From positions 1 through 61,985 of the forward strand of contig JAEYPB010000068.1 in NCBI GenBank assembly GCA_023411175.1: a DNA stretch of 61,985 nucleotides, read 5' to 3'. Below the pieces are notes generated by a model. The model was not told the origin of the DNA. It ran no database searches and worked only from the letters and a program-made list of their open reading frames with translations. This stretch comes from Bacillota bacterium. Its GTDB lineage: Bacteria; Bacillota; Clostridia; Christensenellales; Aristaeellaceae. A program made the translations under genes and the position numbers. Positions 1 through 8,519 of the stretch are shown here, one piece after another (within the stretch, counting starts at the first letter, position 1; each line of letters opens with the position of its first letter).

Positions 1-75
1 TTTTTTACTGCCGGGCCCCGGCAACCGTGGGGGGTGGGGGGCGCAAAAATCCGCCGCGGCGAGGTTCAAAAAGTG

Positions 76-1383
76 TCAGAGATACGCGGGCAGCCAGCTG
101 CCGTGGGCCTCGATCAGGTCGTCGCACATGGCCACGATGTCGTCGATGGACAGCTCCGCGGCGGTATGGGGATCGAGCAGCGCCGCCTGATAGACGTAGT
201 CCTTCTTGAGCGTGCGCGCGGCCTCGATCGTCAAAGCCTGCACGTTGATGTTGGTGCGGTTGAGGGCCGCGCACTGCTCGGGCAGGTCGCCGATGTAGCA
301 GGGCGTGACGCCGCTCTTGTCCACGAGGCAGGGCACCTCCACCACCGCATTTTTCGGCAGGTTCGTGATGAGGCCGGTGTTCATCACGTTGCCGCCGATC
401 TTGACCGGCGCGCCCGTCTCCATCGCCTCCATGATGTAGCTGGCATACTCGTGGGAGCGGGTGTGGGTCAGGGTCGGGTCCTTGGTCAACTCGTCCCGGC
501 GCTCGTTCCAGTCGGCGATCTGCTTAATGCAGCGACGCGGGTACTCATCCAGCGGGATGTTGAAGCGGTCGATCAGCTCGGGATAGCGCGCCTTGATGAA
601 CCAGGGCGTGTACTCGGCGTTGTGCTCCGAGGACTCGGTCACGTAGTAGCCGAAGCGCCGCATGATCTCATAGCGCACCATGTCGTTATGCTTTTCGGTG
701 CGCTCAAGGGCGCGCCGCTTGATTTCGGGGTAGAGATCCACGCCGTCCCTGGTGACCTCGAGAAGCCAGGCCTGGTGGTTGATGCCCGCGATTTTGGACT
801 GGACGCCCTCGCCGCTGCCCATGCCGAGGCCCTCCAGAAGGTGCGGCACGCAGATCTGCACGCTGTGGCAGAGGCCGACGGTCTTGACGCCGGTCATCCG
901 GAGCATCGCGCCGGTGAGCATGGCCATGGGGTTTGTGTAGTTGAGCAGCCACGCGTCCGGGCACACCGCCTCCATGTCCCGGGCGAAGTCCAGCATCACC
1001 GGGATGGTGCGCAGCGCGCGGAAGATGCCGCCGATGCCCAGCGTATCCGCGATGGTCTGCCGGAGGCCGTACTTTTTCGGGATTTCGAAATCCGTGACGG
1101 TGCAGGGCTCGTAGCCGCCCACCTGAATGGCGTTGACGACGTATTTCGCGCCGCGAAGCGCGTCCCGGCGCGCGTCCACGCCCAGGTATGTTTCAATGGT
1201 CGCCCTGCCGCCGGCGTTTAGGTTGATGGCGTCCAGCATGAGCTTGCTTTCCTTGAGGCGCGTCTCATTGATGTCGTAGAGCGCGATGGTGCTCTCGGCA
1301 AGGGCCGGGGTCATCATGCTGTCGCCCAGCACGTTCTTGGCAAAGATGGTGGAACCGGCGCCCATAAAGGTAATCTTCGGCAT
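76..1383 (-). CDS. melA: GH4 family glycosidase, alpha-galactosidase (MelA) type
   Basis: A 435-residue glycoside hydrolase of family 4, which cleaves glycosides by an NAD+- and Mn2+-dependent oxidation/elimination route, in the cytoplasm. The start is the ATG at 1383 because a GGGAGGAG ribosome site lies just upstream; the frame stays open further upstream but with no site. The N-terminus carries the dinucleotide-binding stretch ITFMGAGSTIFAKN. NYTNPMAMLT, the metal-site segment GLCHSVQ and GINHQAW follow in the order usual for GH4. The CHS triplet fits alpha-galactosidases and alpha-glucuronidases better than 6-phospho-glycosidases. Length is normal. No transporter is directly linked, so the substrate (probably melibiose- or raffinose-type galactosides) is inferred from the family. 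An alpha-glucuronidase-like specificity is not excluded. Confidence 0.88.
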   Translation of the reverse strand: MPKITFMGAGSTIFAKNVLGDSMMTPALAESTIALYDINETRLKESKLMLDAINLNAGGRATIETYLGVDARRDALRGAKYVVNAIQVGGYEPCTVTDFEIPKKYGLRQTIADTLGIGGIFRALRTIPVMLDFARDMEAVCPDAWLLNYTNPMAMLTGAMLRMTGVKTVGLCHSVQICVPHLLEGLGMGSGEGVQSKIAGINHQAWLLEVTRDGVDLYPEIKRRALERTEKHNDMVRYEIMRRFGYYVTESSEHNAEYTPWFIKARYPELIDRFNIPLDEYPRRCIKQIADWNERRDELTKDPTLTHTRSHEYASYIMEAMETGAPVKIGGNVMNTGLITNLPKNAVVEVPCLVDKSGVTPCYIGDLPEQCAALNRTNINVQALTIEAARTLKKDYVYQAALLDPHTAAELSIDDIVAMCDDLIEAHGSWLPAYL

Positions 1384-2029
1384 TTTTATCTCCTCCCGCT
1401 TCGGTTGCGCTACCCGAATTATACAGCCCGGCGCACCGGAGAACCAGCCGTTTTTGTTGCAGGTTTTGATTGGAATGTTGCATCTCGAGAAAGGCGACCT
1501 CCGTACGCCGATGGATTTCGCAGCCAAGAGCATAGCAGAACTTAGGAGCGGGCTTTCTCGCCGGTTTTTCTTGCCTTGCCGCTCAAAATCATTTTGTGCG
1601 CTATGTTGCATTCCCCGGGCGCTTGTCCTTGCGCGTGTATTTCCGCCACGTCTTCAGGTGCGGCCGGGGTATGCGCCGTGCCGCGAAAAACCCTTACACG
1701 GAAATGGCGGGATTTCCGTAAATGATCATCATCGCGCCCATCGGTGTAATTCCGCCCGTCGACCCGCTTTTCCCGATCCCCCCGGCGCGCCGCTTTCCTC
1801 GCTCTGCGTCACCCGGCATTCGGTCATTTCGGTTTGTTTTCCACATTTAGCTCTCGGGACAATTTCCCAAGCCATTATTTAGTAATTCTGACGCTTCCGA
1901 CTAAACTTCCGGCTAACCAAAGCGATATAGTATTCTATAGTGACGCCACAGGTACGCGATCGCCTCCTGTGCCCGCCCTGCTTTCGCACTTCGTCGCCGG
2001 CTGAAAAACGACTGTGGAGGGATCGTACC
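1384..2029. other. Divergent intergenic region, no gene
   Basis: These 646 bases separate the GH4 gene (minus) from the chemotaxis receptor (plus). I see no credible gene. The region holds a perfect palindrome CAAAATCATTTTG at 1584-1596 and two direct copies of ATGTTGCAT (1475-1483 and 1603-1611), which could be operator material for the GH4 gene. An inverted repeat at 1698-1719 has ACGGAAAT/ATTTCCGT arms. A sigma-28-like promoter near the right end is listed separately. Only the repeats themselves are seen; a regulatory role is inference. Confidence 0.5.
1902..1928 (+). promoter_or_regulatory. Sigma-28 (SigD/FliA) type promoter for the chemotaxis receptor
   Basis: TAAA at 1902-1905, a 15-base spacer, then AGCGATAT at 1921-1928. 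This is close to the motility sigma factor consensus TAAA-N15-GCCGATAT. It lies about 100 bases upstream of a methyl-accepting chemotaxis gene, the expected kind of target. Confidence 0.6.
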
Positions 2030-3631
2030 GTGCTGAAAAACCTGAAGATCCGTTCAAAGCTGCTCATTCTCGTGCTGATTCCGATTTTGGGCGCAGTTCT
2101 GGTAACCGCTCTCGCAACCAATGCGATTTTCTCCGTAACCGGCGATATGAAAGAGACCTTGCATACCGAGGCCTTCTACGGTGTTTCGCTGCTGACCAAC
2201 GCCGACCGGGATTTCTATCAGGCGCTTTCCGCCTACCAGGAGATCGGCCACTACGGCGTCCCTGCCGCGGATAAGGAGCGGCTGCTGAGTGATTTCAAGG
2301 AAAACGTGCAGCAGGCCTTCGACCGCGCCACGCAGACGGCGGAACTGCTCGGCCGTGACCCCGCCTGGAACGAGGTCAAGCACCCCACTTCGGGGCTGAG
2401 CATCGGCGATAACCTCGCCGCCTTTACCGCGGAAACGCTGGAATGGGCCGCGAGGGCCGAGGAGTCGCTGTCGGCCGGCTGGGGCGTGGCGAGCTTCCTG
2501 AAGAGCCCCCTCTATACCGAGTTCGAAGAAATCCGCGCCCATTTGAACGAGGCGCAGGAATCCATGGACGTAGCAATCGAAGCGCAGATGGCGTCCATCA
2601 ACGACAGCATCAACACGGCCGTCTACGCCTCCATTGGTCTGGATCTTCTGGCAATTCTCGCCTCAATCCTGATGGCGTGGATCATCATCAGCCACATCAC
2701 CAAGCCGCTGAACAGGACCGTGAAGCTGATTGGCGAACTGTCCGAGGGCGACCTGACCTCGCGGCTGGACGTGCGCACGAAGGATGAGATCGGCGCGATG
2801 GCCGCGTCCCTCAACAGCTTCGTGGACAAGCTGGCCGAGACGATGGGCGACATCAGCGACGCCTCCGGAAACGTCGCGTCGGCCGCCAACCAGGTCTCCT
2901 CGATGGGCGAATCGCTGTCCCAGGGCTCAACCCAGCAGGCCAGCGCCATCGAGCAGTTCAACGCCTCGCTGGAAGACATCGCGGGAAAGACCAACCAGAA
3001 CGCGAAGTACGCCGCCCAGGCCAACCAGCTTTCGGAGACCACCAAGCAGAAGGCCGATCACGGCAACACCCGCATGAACGCCATGCTCACCGCGATGGCG
3101 GAGATCGACGACGCCTCCTCCAACATCTCCAAGATCATCAAGGTGATTGACGACATCGCGTTCCAGACGAACATTCTGGCGCTCAACGCGGCGGTGGAGG
3201 CCGCCCGCGCGGGCCAGCACGGCAAGGGCTTCGCGGTGGTGGCGGAAGAGGTCCGCAACCTCGCGGCGCGCAGCGCCAACGCCGCCAAGGAGACCACCGC
3301 CATGATCGAAACCTCCATCAAAAAGACCGCGGCGGGTTCGGCCGTCGCTCAAGACACCGCCACAGCGCTGGTGGAGATCATGCGCCTGGTTCAGGAGGCG
3401 GCGGCGCTGATGAACAACATCTCCGAATCCTCCAGCGAGCAGGCGGCGGGCATCGAGCAGCTGCGCATCGGCCTCGACCAGATCACCCAGGTCGTCCAGT
3501 CCAACTCCTCCTCGGCCATTGAAAGCTCCGCGGCCAGCGAGAAACTGCTGAACCAGGCGGAGATGCTCAAGGAACAGGTGGCCTACTTCAAGATCAGGAG
3601 CGGATACGCGGAATCCACCGTGAGCCTGTAA
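2030..3631 (+). CDS. Methyl-accepting chemotaxis protein
   Basis: A 533-residue transmembrane chemoreceptor that passes ligand signals to CheW/CheA at the inner face of the membrane. The preferred start is GTG at 2030, preceded by TGGAGG at good spacing; the frame is open upstream but without a ribosome site. A first membrane helix (LLILVLIPILGAVLVTALA) lies near residues 12-32. An extracytoplasmic sensor region of about 165 residues follows, then a second helix near 201-222, a HAMP domain, and a long coiled-coil signalling domain. Its hairpin tip contains DDIAFQTNILALNAAVEAA near residue 373. The sensor domain is not a type I recognise, so the ligand is unknown. Transcription probably starts at the sigma-28-like site upstream, which implies a motile cell. 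No other chemotaxis or flagellar gene is nearby. Confidence 0.93.
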   Translation: MLKNLKIRSKLLILVLIPILGAVLVTALATNAIFSVTGDMKETLHTEAFYGVSLLTNADRDFYQALSAYQEIGHYGVPAADKERLLSDFKENVQQAFDRATQTAELLGRDPAWNEVKHPTSGLSIGDNLAAFTAETLEWAARAEESLSAGWGVASFLKSPLYTEFEEIRAHLNEAQESMDVAIEAQMASINDSINTAVYASIGLDLLAILASILMAWIIISHITKPLNRTVKLIGELSEGDLTSRLDVRTKDEIGAMAASLNSFVDKLAETMGDISDASGNVASAANQVSSMGESLSQGSTQQASAIEQFNASLEDIAGKTNQNAKYAAQANQLSETTKQKADHGNTRMNAMLTAMAEIDDASSNISKIIKVIDDIAFQTNILALNAAVEAARAGQHGKGFAVVAEEVRNLAARSANAAKETTAMIETSIKKTAAGSAVAQDTATALVEIMRLVQEAAALMNNISESSSEQAAGIEQLRIGLDQITQVVQSNSSSAIESSAASEKLLNQAEMLKEQVAYFKIRSGYAESTVSL

Positions 3632-3689
3632 TATCCATCCGGCAGGCTTCCCGGCGAGTACGGCTTCGCCGGCGAAGGTTCGGGCCGCC

Positions 3690-3725
3690 AAAAATCCCGG
3701 CGCGTAAAAAAGCGCCGGGATTTTT
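3690..3725. terminator. Bidirectional intrinsic terminator
   Basis: Arms AAAAATCCCGGCGC (3690-3703) and GCGCCGGGATTTTT (3712-3725) form a 14-bp hairpin with an A-rich 5' side and a T run on the 3' side. It sits between the convergent chemoreceptor and aldo/keto reductase genes and can end both transcripts. Confidence 0.85.
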
Positions 3726-3800
3726 ATCGTGGAACCGCGCCAGCCGGGATGCTTTGCGAATCCGGGTTCCCCGGCTCGCCTGCGGCGCGCACGCGCCGCT

Positions 3801-4796
3801 TCAGCCCTCCGCGGAGAGGATCCGGTCAATCTGCGAAAGTTCCTCCGCCGTCAGCTTCGGCGCGGCGAGCGCGCCGGCGTTCTCGACGACCTGTTCCGGT
3901 TTCGAAGCGCCGATGAGCGCCGAGGTCACCACCTCGTCCCGAAGCACCCAGGAAAGCGCCAGCTGCGAAAGGCTCTGGCCACGCGCCGCCGCCACGGATG
4001 AAAGCGCGCGAACCTTCTCGAGGGTCGCCTCCGTGATCGACTCCGGCTTCAGGTAGCGCGGGTCGTGACCCGCACGGCTGTCCTTCGGAATGCCGCCCAG
4101 GTACTTCCCCGTCAGCACCCCGCCCGCCAGCGGACCGAAGGCGATCATGCCCACCCTTTCACGCCGCAGCAGGTCGGTAAGCCCGCCTTCCGCCCGGCGG
4201 TCCAGCATGGAGTACCGGGGCTGGTGGATCAGTAGTGGCGTACCCATGCGCCGGAGCATCCCGATGGCTTCCGCCGCCCTGTCCGAAGGGTAGTTGGAGA
4301 TACCGGCGTAGAGCGCCTTGCCGCTCCTCACGATGTGGTCCAGCGCCGTCATCGTCTCCTCAAGGGGCGTCTCCGGGTCCGGCCGGTGATGGTAAAAGAT
4401 GTCCACGTAGTCAAGATGCATCCGTTTCAGGCTCTGGTTGAGGCTCGCGATCAGGTACTTGCGGCTGCCGTGGTCGCCGTAGGGGCCGGGCCACATGTCG
4501 TAACCAGCCTTCGTGGAGATGATGAGCTCGTCCCGGTGGGTGTGCCAGTCCCGGTCCATGTGGATGCCGAAGTTCCGCTCCGCCTCGCCGTAGGGCGGGC
4601 CGTAGTTGTTCGCAAGGTCAAAGTGGGTGATCCCCAGGTCGAACGCCTGCCGGAGGATCGCCTGCTGCACCCCGAAGGGCGTGATGTCCCCAAAGTTGTG
4701 CCAAAGCCCCAGCGACAGTTCCGGAAGCATCAGGCCGCTCGCCCCGCTCCGCCGGTAGCGCATCGTGGTGTACCGGGTTTCGGATGGAATGTACAT
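3801..4796 (-). CDS. Aldo/keto reductase, YghZ/Gpr type
   Basis: A 331-residue NADPH-dependent aldo/keto reductase of the (beta/alpha)8-barrel superfamily, closest in style to the YghZ (L-glyceraldehyde 3-phosphate reductase) branch. The catalytic set is visible: Asp and Tyr in FDLANNYGPPYGEAERNFG, Lys in ISTKAGYDMWPGPYG, and His in DIFYHHRPDPETP. The cofactor-binding end near GASKPEQVVENAGAL is typical. It starts 12 bases after the stop of the upstream serine hydrolase, so the two form an operon. The substrate is not evident. Length is normal for the family. Confidence 0.88.
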   Translation of the reverse strand: MYIPSETRYTTMRYRRSGASGLMLPELSLGLWHNFGDITPFGVQQAILRQAFDLGITHFDLANNYGPPYGEAERNFGIHMDRDWHTHRDELIISTKAGYDMWPGPYGDHGSRKYLIASLNQSLKRMHLDYVDIFYHHRPDPETPLEETMTALDHIVRSGKALYAGISNYPSDRAAEAIGMLRRMGTPLLIHQPRYSMLDRRAEGGLTDLLRRERVGMIAFGPLAGGVLTGKYLGGIPKDSRAGHDPRYLKPESITEATLEKVRALSSVAAARGQSLSQLALSWVLRDEVVTSALIGASKPEQVVENAGALAAPKLTAEELSQIDRILSAEG

Positions 4797-4808
4797 GCTC
4801 CGCCTCCT

Positions 4809-5966
4809 CTAAAGGTTCTCGTAAACCAGATTCCGCAGCCTGACGATAAGCGTTGCGTCGACGGAATCCGACGCCTGCGTCAGGAACATCATAAACAAGC
4901 CGCGACGGGCGTTTACGCCCATGTAGACGCCTGTCCAGCCGTCCCAGCCGAATTCGCCCGCCTCCGCGCGGGAGGTCGCCGCCGCCGGATCCACGCATAC
5001 CCGCATCAGCCGCCCGTAGCCGTGGCCTTCGCAGCCGGCGAAGGCGAGGGTCTGCCGCTGGGCGCCGGACAGTTGATCTTCCTCAAGGCACCGGACGGTT
5101 TCCTCCCGAAGGATGCACACGCCGTCCATCTGCCCATACCCCGCCAGCATGCGCCCGAAGCGGGCGTAGTCGTCAAATGTGGAGACCAGCCCCGCGCCGC
5201 CGGACTCGAAGGCGGGCGGTTCGTGGCAGAGGGTCAGCCCCAGGTGCCTGTCCGGATCGATTTCAAGCCGCCCGCCCGCGCGCCGGTACAGCTGCGCGAA
5301 GCGGCCGCGCTTCTCCGGCGGCACAAAAAAGCCGGTGTCCGCCATGCCCAGCGGCGAAAATATCTCCTCCTCCAGGAAGCGCGAAAGCATCCGTCCGGAG
5401 GCGGCTTCGATCACCGCGCCCAATACGTCCGCCGACAACCCGTAGCGCCAGCGCGCGCCCGGCTCAAACGCCAGCGGACAGGCCGCGATCCGGCGCGCCA
5501 CCTCTCGAAGCGGCCAGCCCTCGCCCCGGGCGATGTCCGCGTGCAGTTCGCCAAAGAGCGCTTCCATGGCGAGGCCCGCTCCGTCCTCTCCAGGGTAGAC
5601 GATGCCGGAGGTCATGTTGAAAAGATCCTTGACCGCCATCGGACGCCCGGCGTCCGCCGCGCCGAGCGCGCGGGCGTGGGCGTACTCCGGCAGGTACTTC
5701 GCCACGGGGTCGTCCTCCCGGAGAAGGCCGCGCTCGATGAGGATCATCGCCGCGATGGCCGTCACCGGCTTCGACATCGAGTACAGCCGGAGAATGGTGT
5801 CCCGCGCGGCGGGCCGTCGCGCCTCCATGTCCGAAAAGCCTTCAAAGGTGAGTGAGATCATTTCATCGCCGAGCCACACGCCGAAAGCGCCGAAAGGGAT
5901 GCGCCCCGCCGCCACCTCCGCGCGGAGAATCTCCGCCGCGCGCTCCGTCATTTGTTTTGCGTTCAT
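4809..5966 (-). CDS. Serine hydrolase, class C beta-lactamase family
   Basis: A 385-residue member of the beta-lactamase/penicillin-binding-protein-like serine hydrolases (family S12 type). The catalytic SxxK is SMSK within LRLYSMSKPVTAIAAM, and the second motif is probably YGLS near residue 170. No signal peptide is visible, so it is predicted cytoplasmic, which argues against a true beta-lactamase and for an esterase or peptide hydrolase. A GGGAGG site precedes the ATG at 5966. It is the first gene of a two-gene operon with the aldo/keto reductase. The substrate is unknown. Confidence 0.85.
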   Translation of the reverse strand: MNAKQMTERAAEILRAEVAAGRIPFGAFGVWLGDEMISLTFEGFSDMEARRPAARDTILRLYSMSKPVTAIAAMILIERGLLREDDPVAKYLPEYAHARALGAADAGRPMAVKDLFNMTSGIVYPGEDGAGLAMEALFGELHADIARGEGWPLREVARRIAACPLAFEPGARWRYGLSADVLGAVIEAASGRMLSRFLEEEIFSPLGMADTGFFVPPEKRGRFAQLYRRAGGRLEIDPDRHLGLTLCHEPPAFESGGAGLVSTFDDYARFGRMLAGYGQMDGVCILREETVRCLEEDQLSGAQRQTLAFAGCEGHGYGRLMRVCVDPAAATSRAEAGEFGWDGWTGVYMGVNARRGLFMMFLTQASDSVDATLIVRLRNLVYENL

Positions 5967-6042
5967 CCAATGCCTCCCAAAGCCGTTTGTCCCATTATAC
6001 TACCCGGGTGGCGGCGCACACAAGCGGGCGGAAGTGCCGCGC

Positions 6043-6092
6043 ATAAAAAAGCGCCGGGCGGCGGCGCAATCTGCGTCCGGCCCGGCGCTTTT
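6043..6092 (-). terminator. Intrinsic terminator of the secreted-protein gene
   Basis: Arms AAAAGCGCCGGGC (6046-6058) and GCCCGGCGCTTTT (6080-6092) form a 13-bp stem with a GC-rich loop. Reading the minus strand the stem ends in a T tract, 12 bases after the stop of the gene ending at 6104. Confidence 0.75.
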
Positions 6093-6103
6093 GGTGCGGT
6101 TTT

Positions 6104-6604
6104 TTACGCAGCGGTGTTGCGGATGGAGGTGGCAATGGTCACCGCCACCGGCCCGAACGCCTCGTCCGAAGCGGGGAAGAAGTTGAACATGAACATGCCG
6201 CCGTTGGGATCCAGCGCGGCGATGCCCGTGCAATCATTGGCGGAATCACTATAGCTGACAAAGTCCACGCCGTTGAAGTTCAGGATCTCAACGCCCTCGT
6301 AAGAGCCTTCCAGCTGGGCTTTGACGTCTTCCGCGGTCGCGGCATCCACGCTCTCCGCCCAGGCCACCTGCATGCTGCGGGCGCCGTCGGGGGAGCTGAC
6401 GGCATAAAAAATGCCGGAGTCAATCATATCCTGGGTTACTTCGAGCACCAGCCAATCGCTGGGCAGATACACTTCGAACCCGTCTTCAAACTGCACCCAG
6501 GTGCCCTCAAAGGCGGCGTTTGCGGGTGCTTCGGTCTCCGCCATCGCGGCGACACATCCGAAGGAAAGGGCCAGGACGAGCAGCAGGGACATGAGCTTCT
6601 TCAT
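6104..6604 (-). CDS. Small secreted protein of unknown function
   Basis: A 166-residue protein starting at the ATG at 6604 (GGAGG just upstream). It has a clear signal peptide, MKKLMSLLLVLALSFGCVAA with cleavage near AMAE, and no lipobox or further membrane segment. The mature part, about 140 residues, is acidic and mixed alpha/beta. The stretch FEDGFEVYLPSDWLVLEV resembles the start of PsbP/DUF1795-like folds, which are often cell-surface. That similarity is only suggestive. It is monocistronic, with its own terminator. Confidence 0.8.
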   Translation of the reverse strand: MKKLMSLLLVLALSFGCVAAMAETEAPANAAFEGTWVQFEDGFEVYLPSDWLVLEVTQDMIDSGIFYAVSSPDGARSMQVAWAESVDAATAEDVKAQLEGSYEGVEILNFNGVDFVSYSDSANDCTGIAALDPNGGMFMFNFFPASDEAFGPVAVTIATSIRNTAA

Positions 6605-6802
6605 TTGATTTCCTCCCATTTTTTGGTACACCTAATATTACTCCCAGTTACATGAATTGTCAATAATTTTATATCGATTTTCCCTGCATGTAATTCGCCG
6701 CGCCCGGATCTTCCCCCGCGCCGGACTCCGCGCAAAAACCCGCTCCCGCAACGGCGCGCCATTTCGCCACAATTTGGGCGCGCAAATACCACAACCGATT
6801 TA

Positions 6803-6832
6803 TTGAAAAGCCGGCGCGCGCACCGATATACT
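6803..6832 (+). promoter_or_regulatory. Sigma-A type promoter
   Basis: TTGAAA (6803-6808), an 18-base spacer, then TATACT (6827-6832). It lies 40 bases upstream of the ATG at 6872. That also argues against the longer reading frame starting at 6803, which would overlap the promoter. Confidence 0.65.
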
Positions 6833-6871
6833 ATATGGCGAGAAAATACCGAGGAAAAGAAGGCGGGCCTC

Positions 6872-7603
6872 ATGAGCGTCAGTTCGATAAGCTCAAGCTA
6901 CTCCATAAACCTAATCACCCAGTCGCTGGGGCTTGACAGCTCTGATTTGTCCTCGACCACCCTCAGCGGCACCTCCTCGGACAGCGTGTCCATCAGTTCT
7001 TCGGGAAGTCAGCTGTCGGCGCTGGTCGAGCAGCGGAAGAGCCTCGTCGAGGAGCGGGACGCGCTCGTCAGCACCACGCTGGAGAGCGAGGGCTCCACCG
7101 ACAGCATCCAGTCCACGGTGGAGGAGTACGACAGCCAGATCGCCGAACTAGACGCCCAGATCGCCCAGCAGACGGCCCAGGCGGCAAGCGCGCAGACCCA
7201 GAACCTCCTGACTTACTCGAAGCTCACCTCGTCCGCCAGCAGCACAAAGACGAGCACGCTGGATTCGCTGTTGGGGCTCAGCTCGAGCCTCAGCCAGACC
7301 CAGGCCGCCGCCAGCGCGCAGCGCCAGGCGGAGCGCCGTGCCCAGGCGCTCTCGGGTGAAATCGAAGCCGACAAATCCCGCGGCATCGACACCGGGGACA
7401 AGGAGAGCGAGCTCGAGGAGCTTCAAGCGCAGTCCCAGGCGATCGCCTCCTCGGTTACGACAGGGCTAAACGGCATCAACACAGCAATCATCGAAAACAA
7501 CGGTGCTTCGCCGATAGAGATCGACTATCCGAGCCAATCCGCCTCCGCGGCCTACGAGGCGCTGGTCTCCACGCTGGCCGACGACCCCTCAGAGGAAGAA
7601 TGA
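6872..7603 (+). CDS. Ser/Gln-rich coiled-coil protein, unknown function
   Basis: A 243-residue cytoplasmic protein with no signal peptide or membrane helix. The first 45 residues are very rich in Ser, Thr and Leu (SSISSSYSINLITQSLGLDS). The centre holds two charged coiled-coil segments (QRKSLVEERDAL and EEYDSQIAELDAQIAQQ), and a further Gln/Ala/Glu-rich helix lies near residues 150-200. The overall style recalls FlxA-like or flagellar-accessory coiled-coil proteins, but I cannot assign it. The start was chosen from the promoter and the AGAAGGCGG site just upstream. It is monocistronic. Confidence 0.75.
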   Translation: MSVSSISSSYSINLITQSLGLDSSDLSSTTLSGTSSDSVSISSSGSQLSALVEQRKSLVEERDALVSTTLESEGSTDSIQSTVEEYDSQIAELDAQIAQQTAQAASAQTQNLLTYSKLTSSASSTKTSTLDSLLGLSSSLSQTQAAASAQRQAERRAQALSGEIEADKSRGIDTGDKESELEELQAQSQAIASSVTTGLNGINTAIIENNGASPIEIDYPSQSASAAYEALVSTLADDPSEEE

Positions 7604-7619
7604 CCGCACCCGATGCTTT

Positions 7620-7656
7620 GAGGCCGGCTCCCCGCGGGGGGCCGGCCTCTTGGTTC
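7620..7656. terminator. Hairpin between convergent genes, probable terminator
   Basis: Arms GAGGCCGGC (7620-7628) and GCCGGCCTC (7641-7649), with a GC-rich loop, followed by TTGGTT on the plus strand. The T run is weak, so termination is likely but not certain. Confidence 0.55.
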
Positions 7657-7666
7657 GCCGTTCTTC

Positions 7667-8518
7667 CTATCCCTTGACGGCGCCCGCCGTCAGACCCTTG
7701 ATGAACTGCTTGGACATCGTCAGGTACAGGATGATGACCGGCAGCGCGGAGAGCGAGAGGATCGCGAGCAGCTTCGGCCAGTCGGTGGTGTACTGCCCCT
7801 GCAGTTTCGTGACCGCGAGGAGCACCGTCTTCTGGCTTTCGCTGGTGATAAAGATCAGCGGGAACCACAGATCATTCCAGATGGGCACGAGGTTGTAGAT
7901 GGCCACCGTCGCAAGCGCGGGCCTGATCAGCGGCAGCACGATCTTCCAGTAGATCTTGAAGCGCCCAGCGCCGTCCATGTAGCCCGCCTCGTACAGTTCG
8001 CCCGGAAGCCCGCGGATGAACTCGGTCAGGATGAAGACCGCCGTCGGAATACCCATGGCGGTGTACACGGGGAACAGGCACCAGAGGCTGTCCAAAAGGT
8101 TGAAGACCTTCATCATCTCGAGGAGGCGGATGGTGGCGATCTTGATGGGCAGCATCATGCCGATGATGATGGCAAAATAGACCGCGCCGGAGACCTTCGT
8201 GCGCCAGTGGGCGAGGGCGTAGGCGCAAAGCGAGCCCAGCATCAGGATCAGAAAAAGCGAGCCCACCACCACAACAAAGCTGTTGCGGAAGTAGTTGAAG
8301 AAATTGCTATCCGCCATGACCGATCGGTAGTTTTCAAGCGTCCAGGCGCCCGGAAAGCCGAAAGGGTTGCCGTAGATTTCCTTTTTGTTCTTGAGCGTGT
8401 TGATGAGGAGGATCCACACCGGGAACATCGCAATCAGGGACCAGACTGAAAGCAGGATGTGCGAGGGAATGTGCAGATTCGCAACGCGCATGGACTTGTA
8501 CTTCGCATCTTTTCTCAT
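7667..8518 (-). CDS. Carbohydrate ABC transporter permease, MalG type
   Basis: A 283-residue inner-membrane permease of the CUT1 sugar importers with six predicted helices. The cytoplasmic EAA loop that contacts the ATPase is present as EAGYMDGAGRFKIYWKIVLP. It starts one base after the stop of the partner MalF-type permease, with a GGGAGG site. It works with the substrate-binding protein encoded at 9809-11020. No ATPase gene is present in the cluster, which is common for CUT1 systems served by a shared MsmK/UgpC-type ATPase elsewhere. Confidence 0.92.
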   Translation of the reverse strand: MRKDAKYKSMRVANLHIPSHILLSVWSLIAMFPVWILLINTLKNKKEIYGNPFGFPGAWTLENYRSVMADSNFFNYFRNSFVVVVGSLFLILMLGSLCAYALAHWRTKVSGAVYFAIIIGMMLPIKIATIRLLEMMKVFNLLDSLWCLFPVYTAMGIPTAVFILTEFIRGLPGELYEAGYMDGAGRFKIYWKIVLPLIRPALATVAIYNLVPIWNDLWFPLIFITSESQKTVLLAVTKLQGQYTTDWPKLLAILSLSALPVIILYLTMSKQFIKGLTAGAVKG

Positions 8519-8519
8519 G

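Noticed and set aside
9..23. Palindrome TGCCGGGCCCCGGCA near the left edge as a terminator for the GH4 gene
   Set aside because: The T run is on the wrong side for the minus strand; read in that direction the hairpin is followed by A residues.
34..1221. Long plus-strand open frame opposite the GH4 gene
   Set aside because: High-G+C codon bias opens antisense frames. It has no ribosome site or domain, and the minus-strand GH4 protein is clear. The same applies to long frames opposite the other strong genes.
4809..5966. Antibiotic-resistance beta-lactamase
   Set aside because: No signal peptide, and it is in an operon with an aldo/keto reductase. The fold is shared with many esterases.
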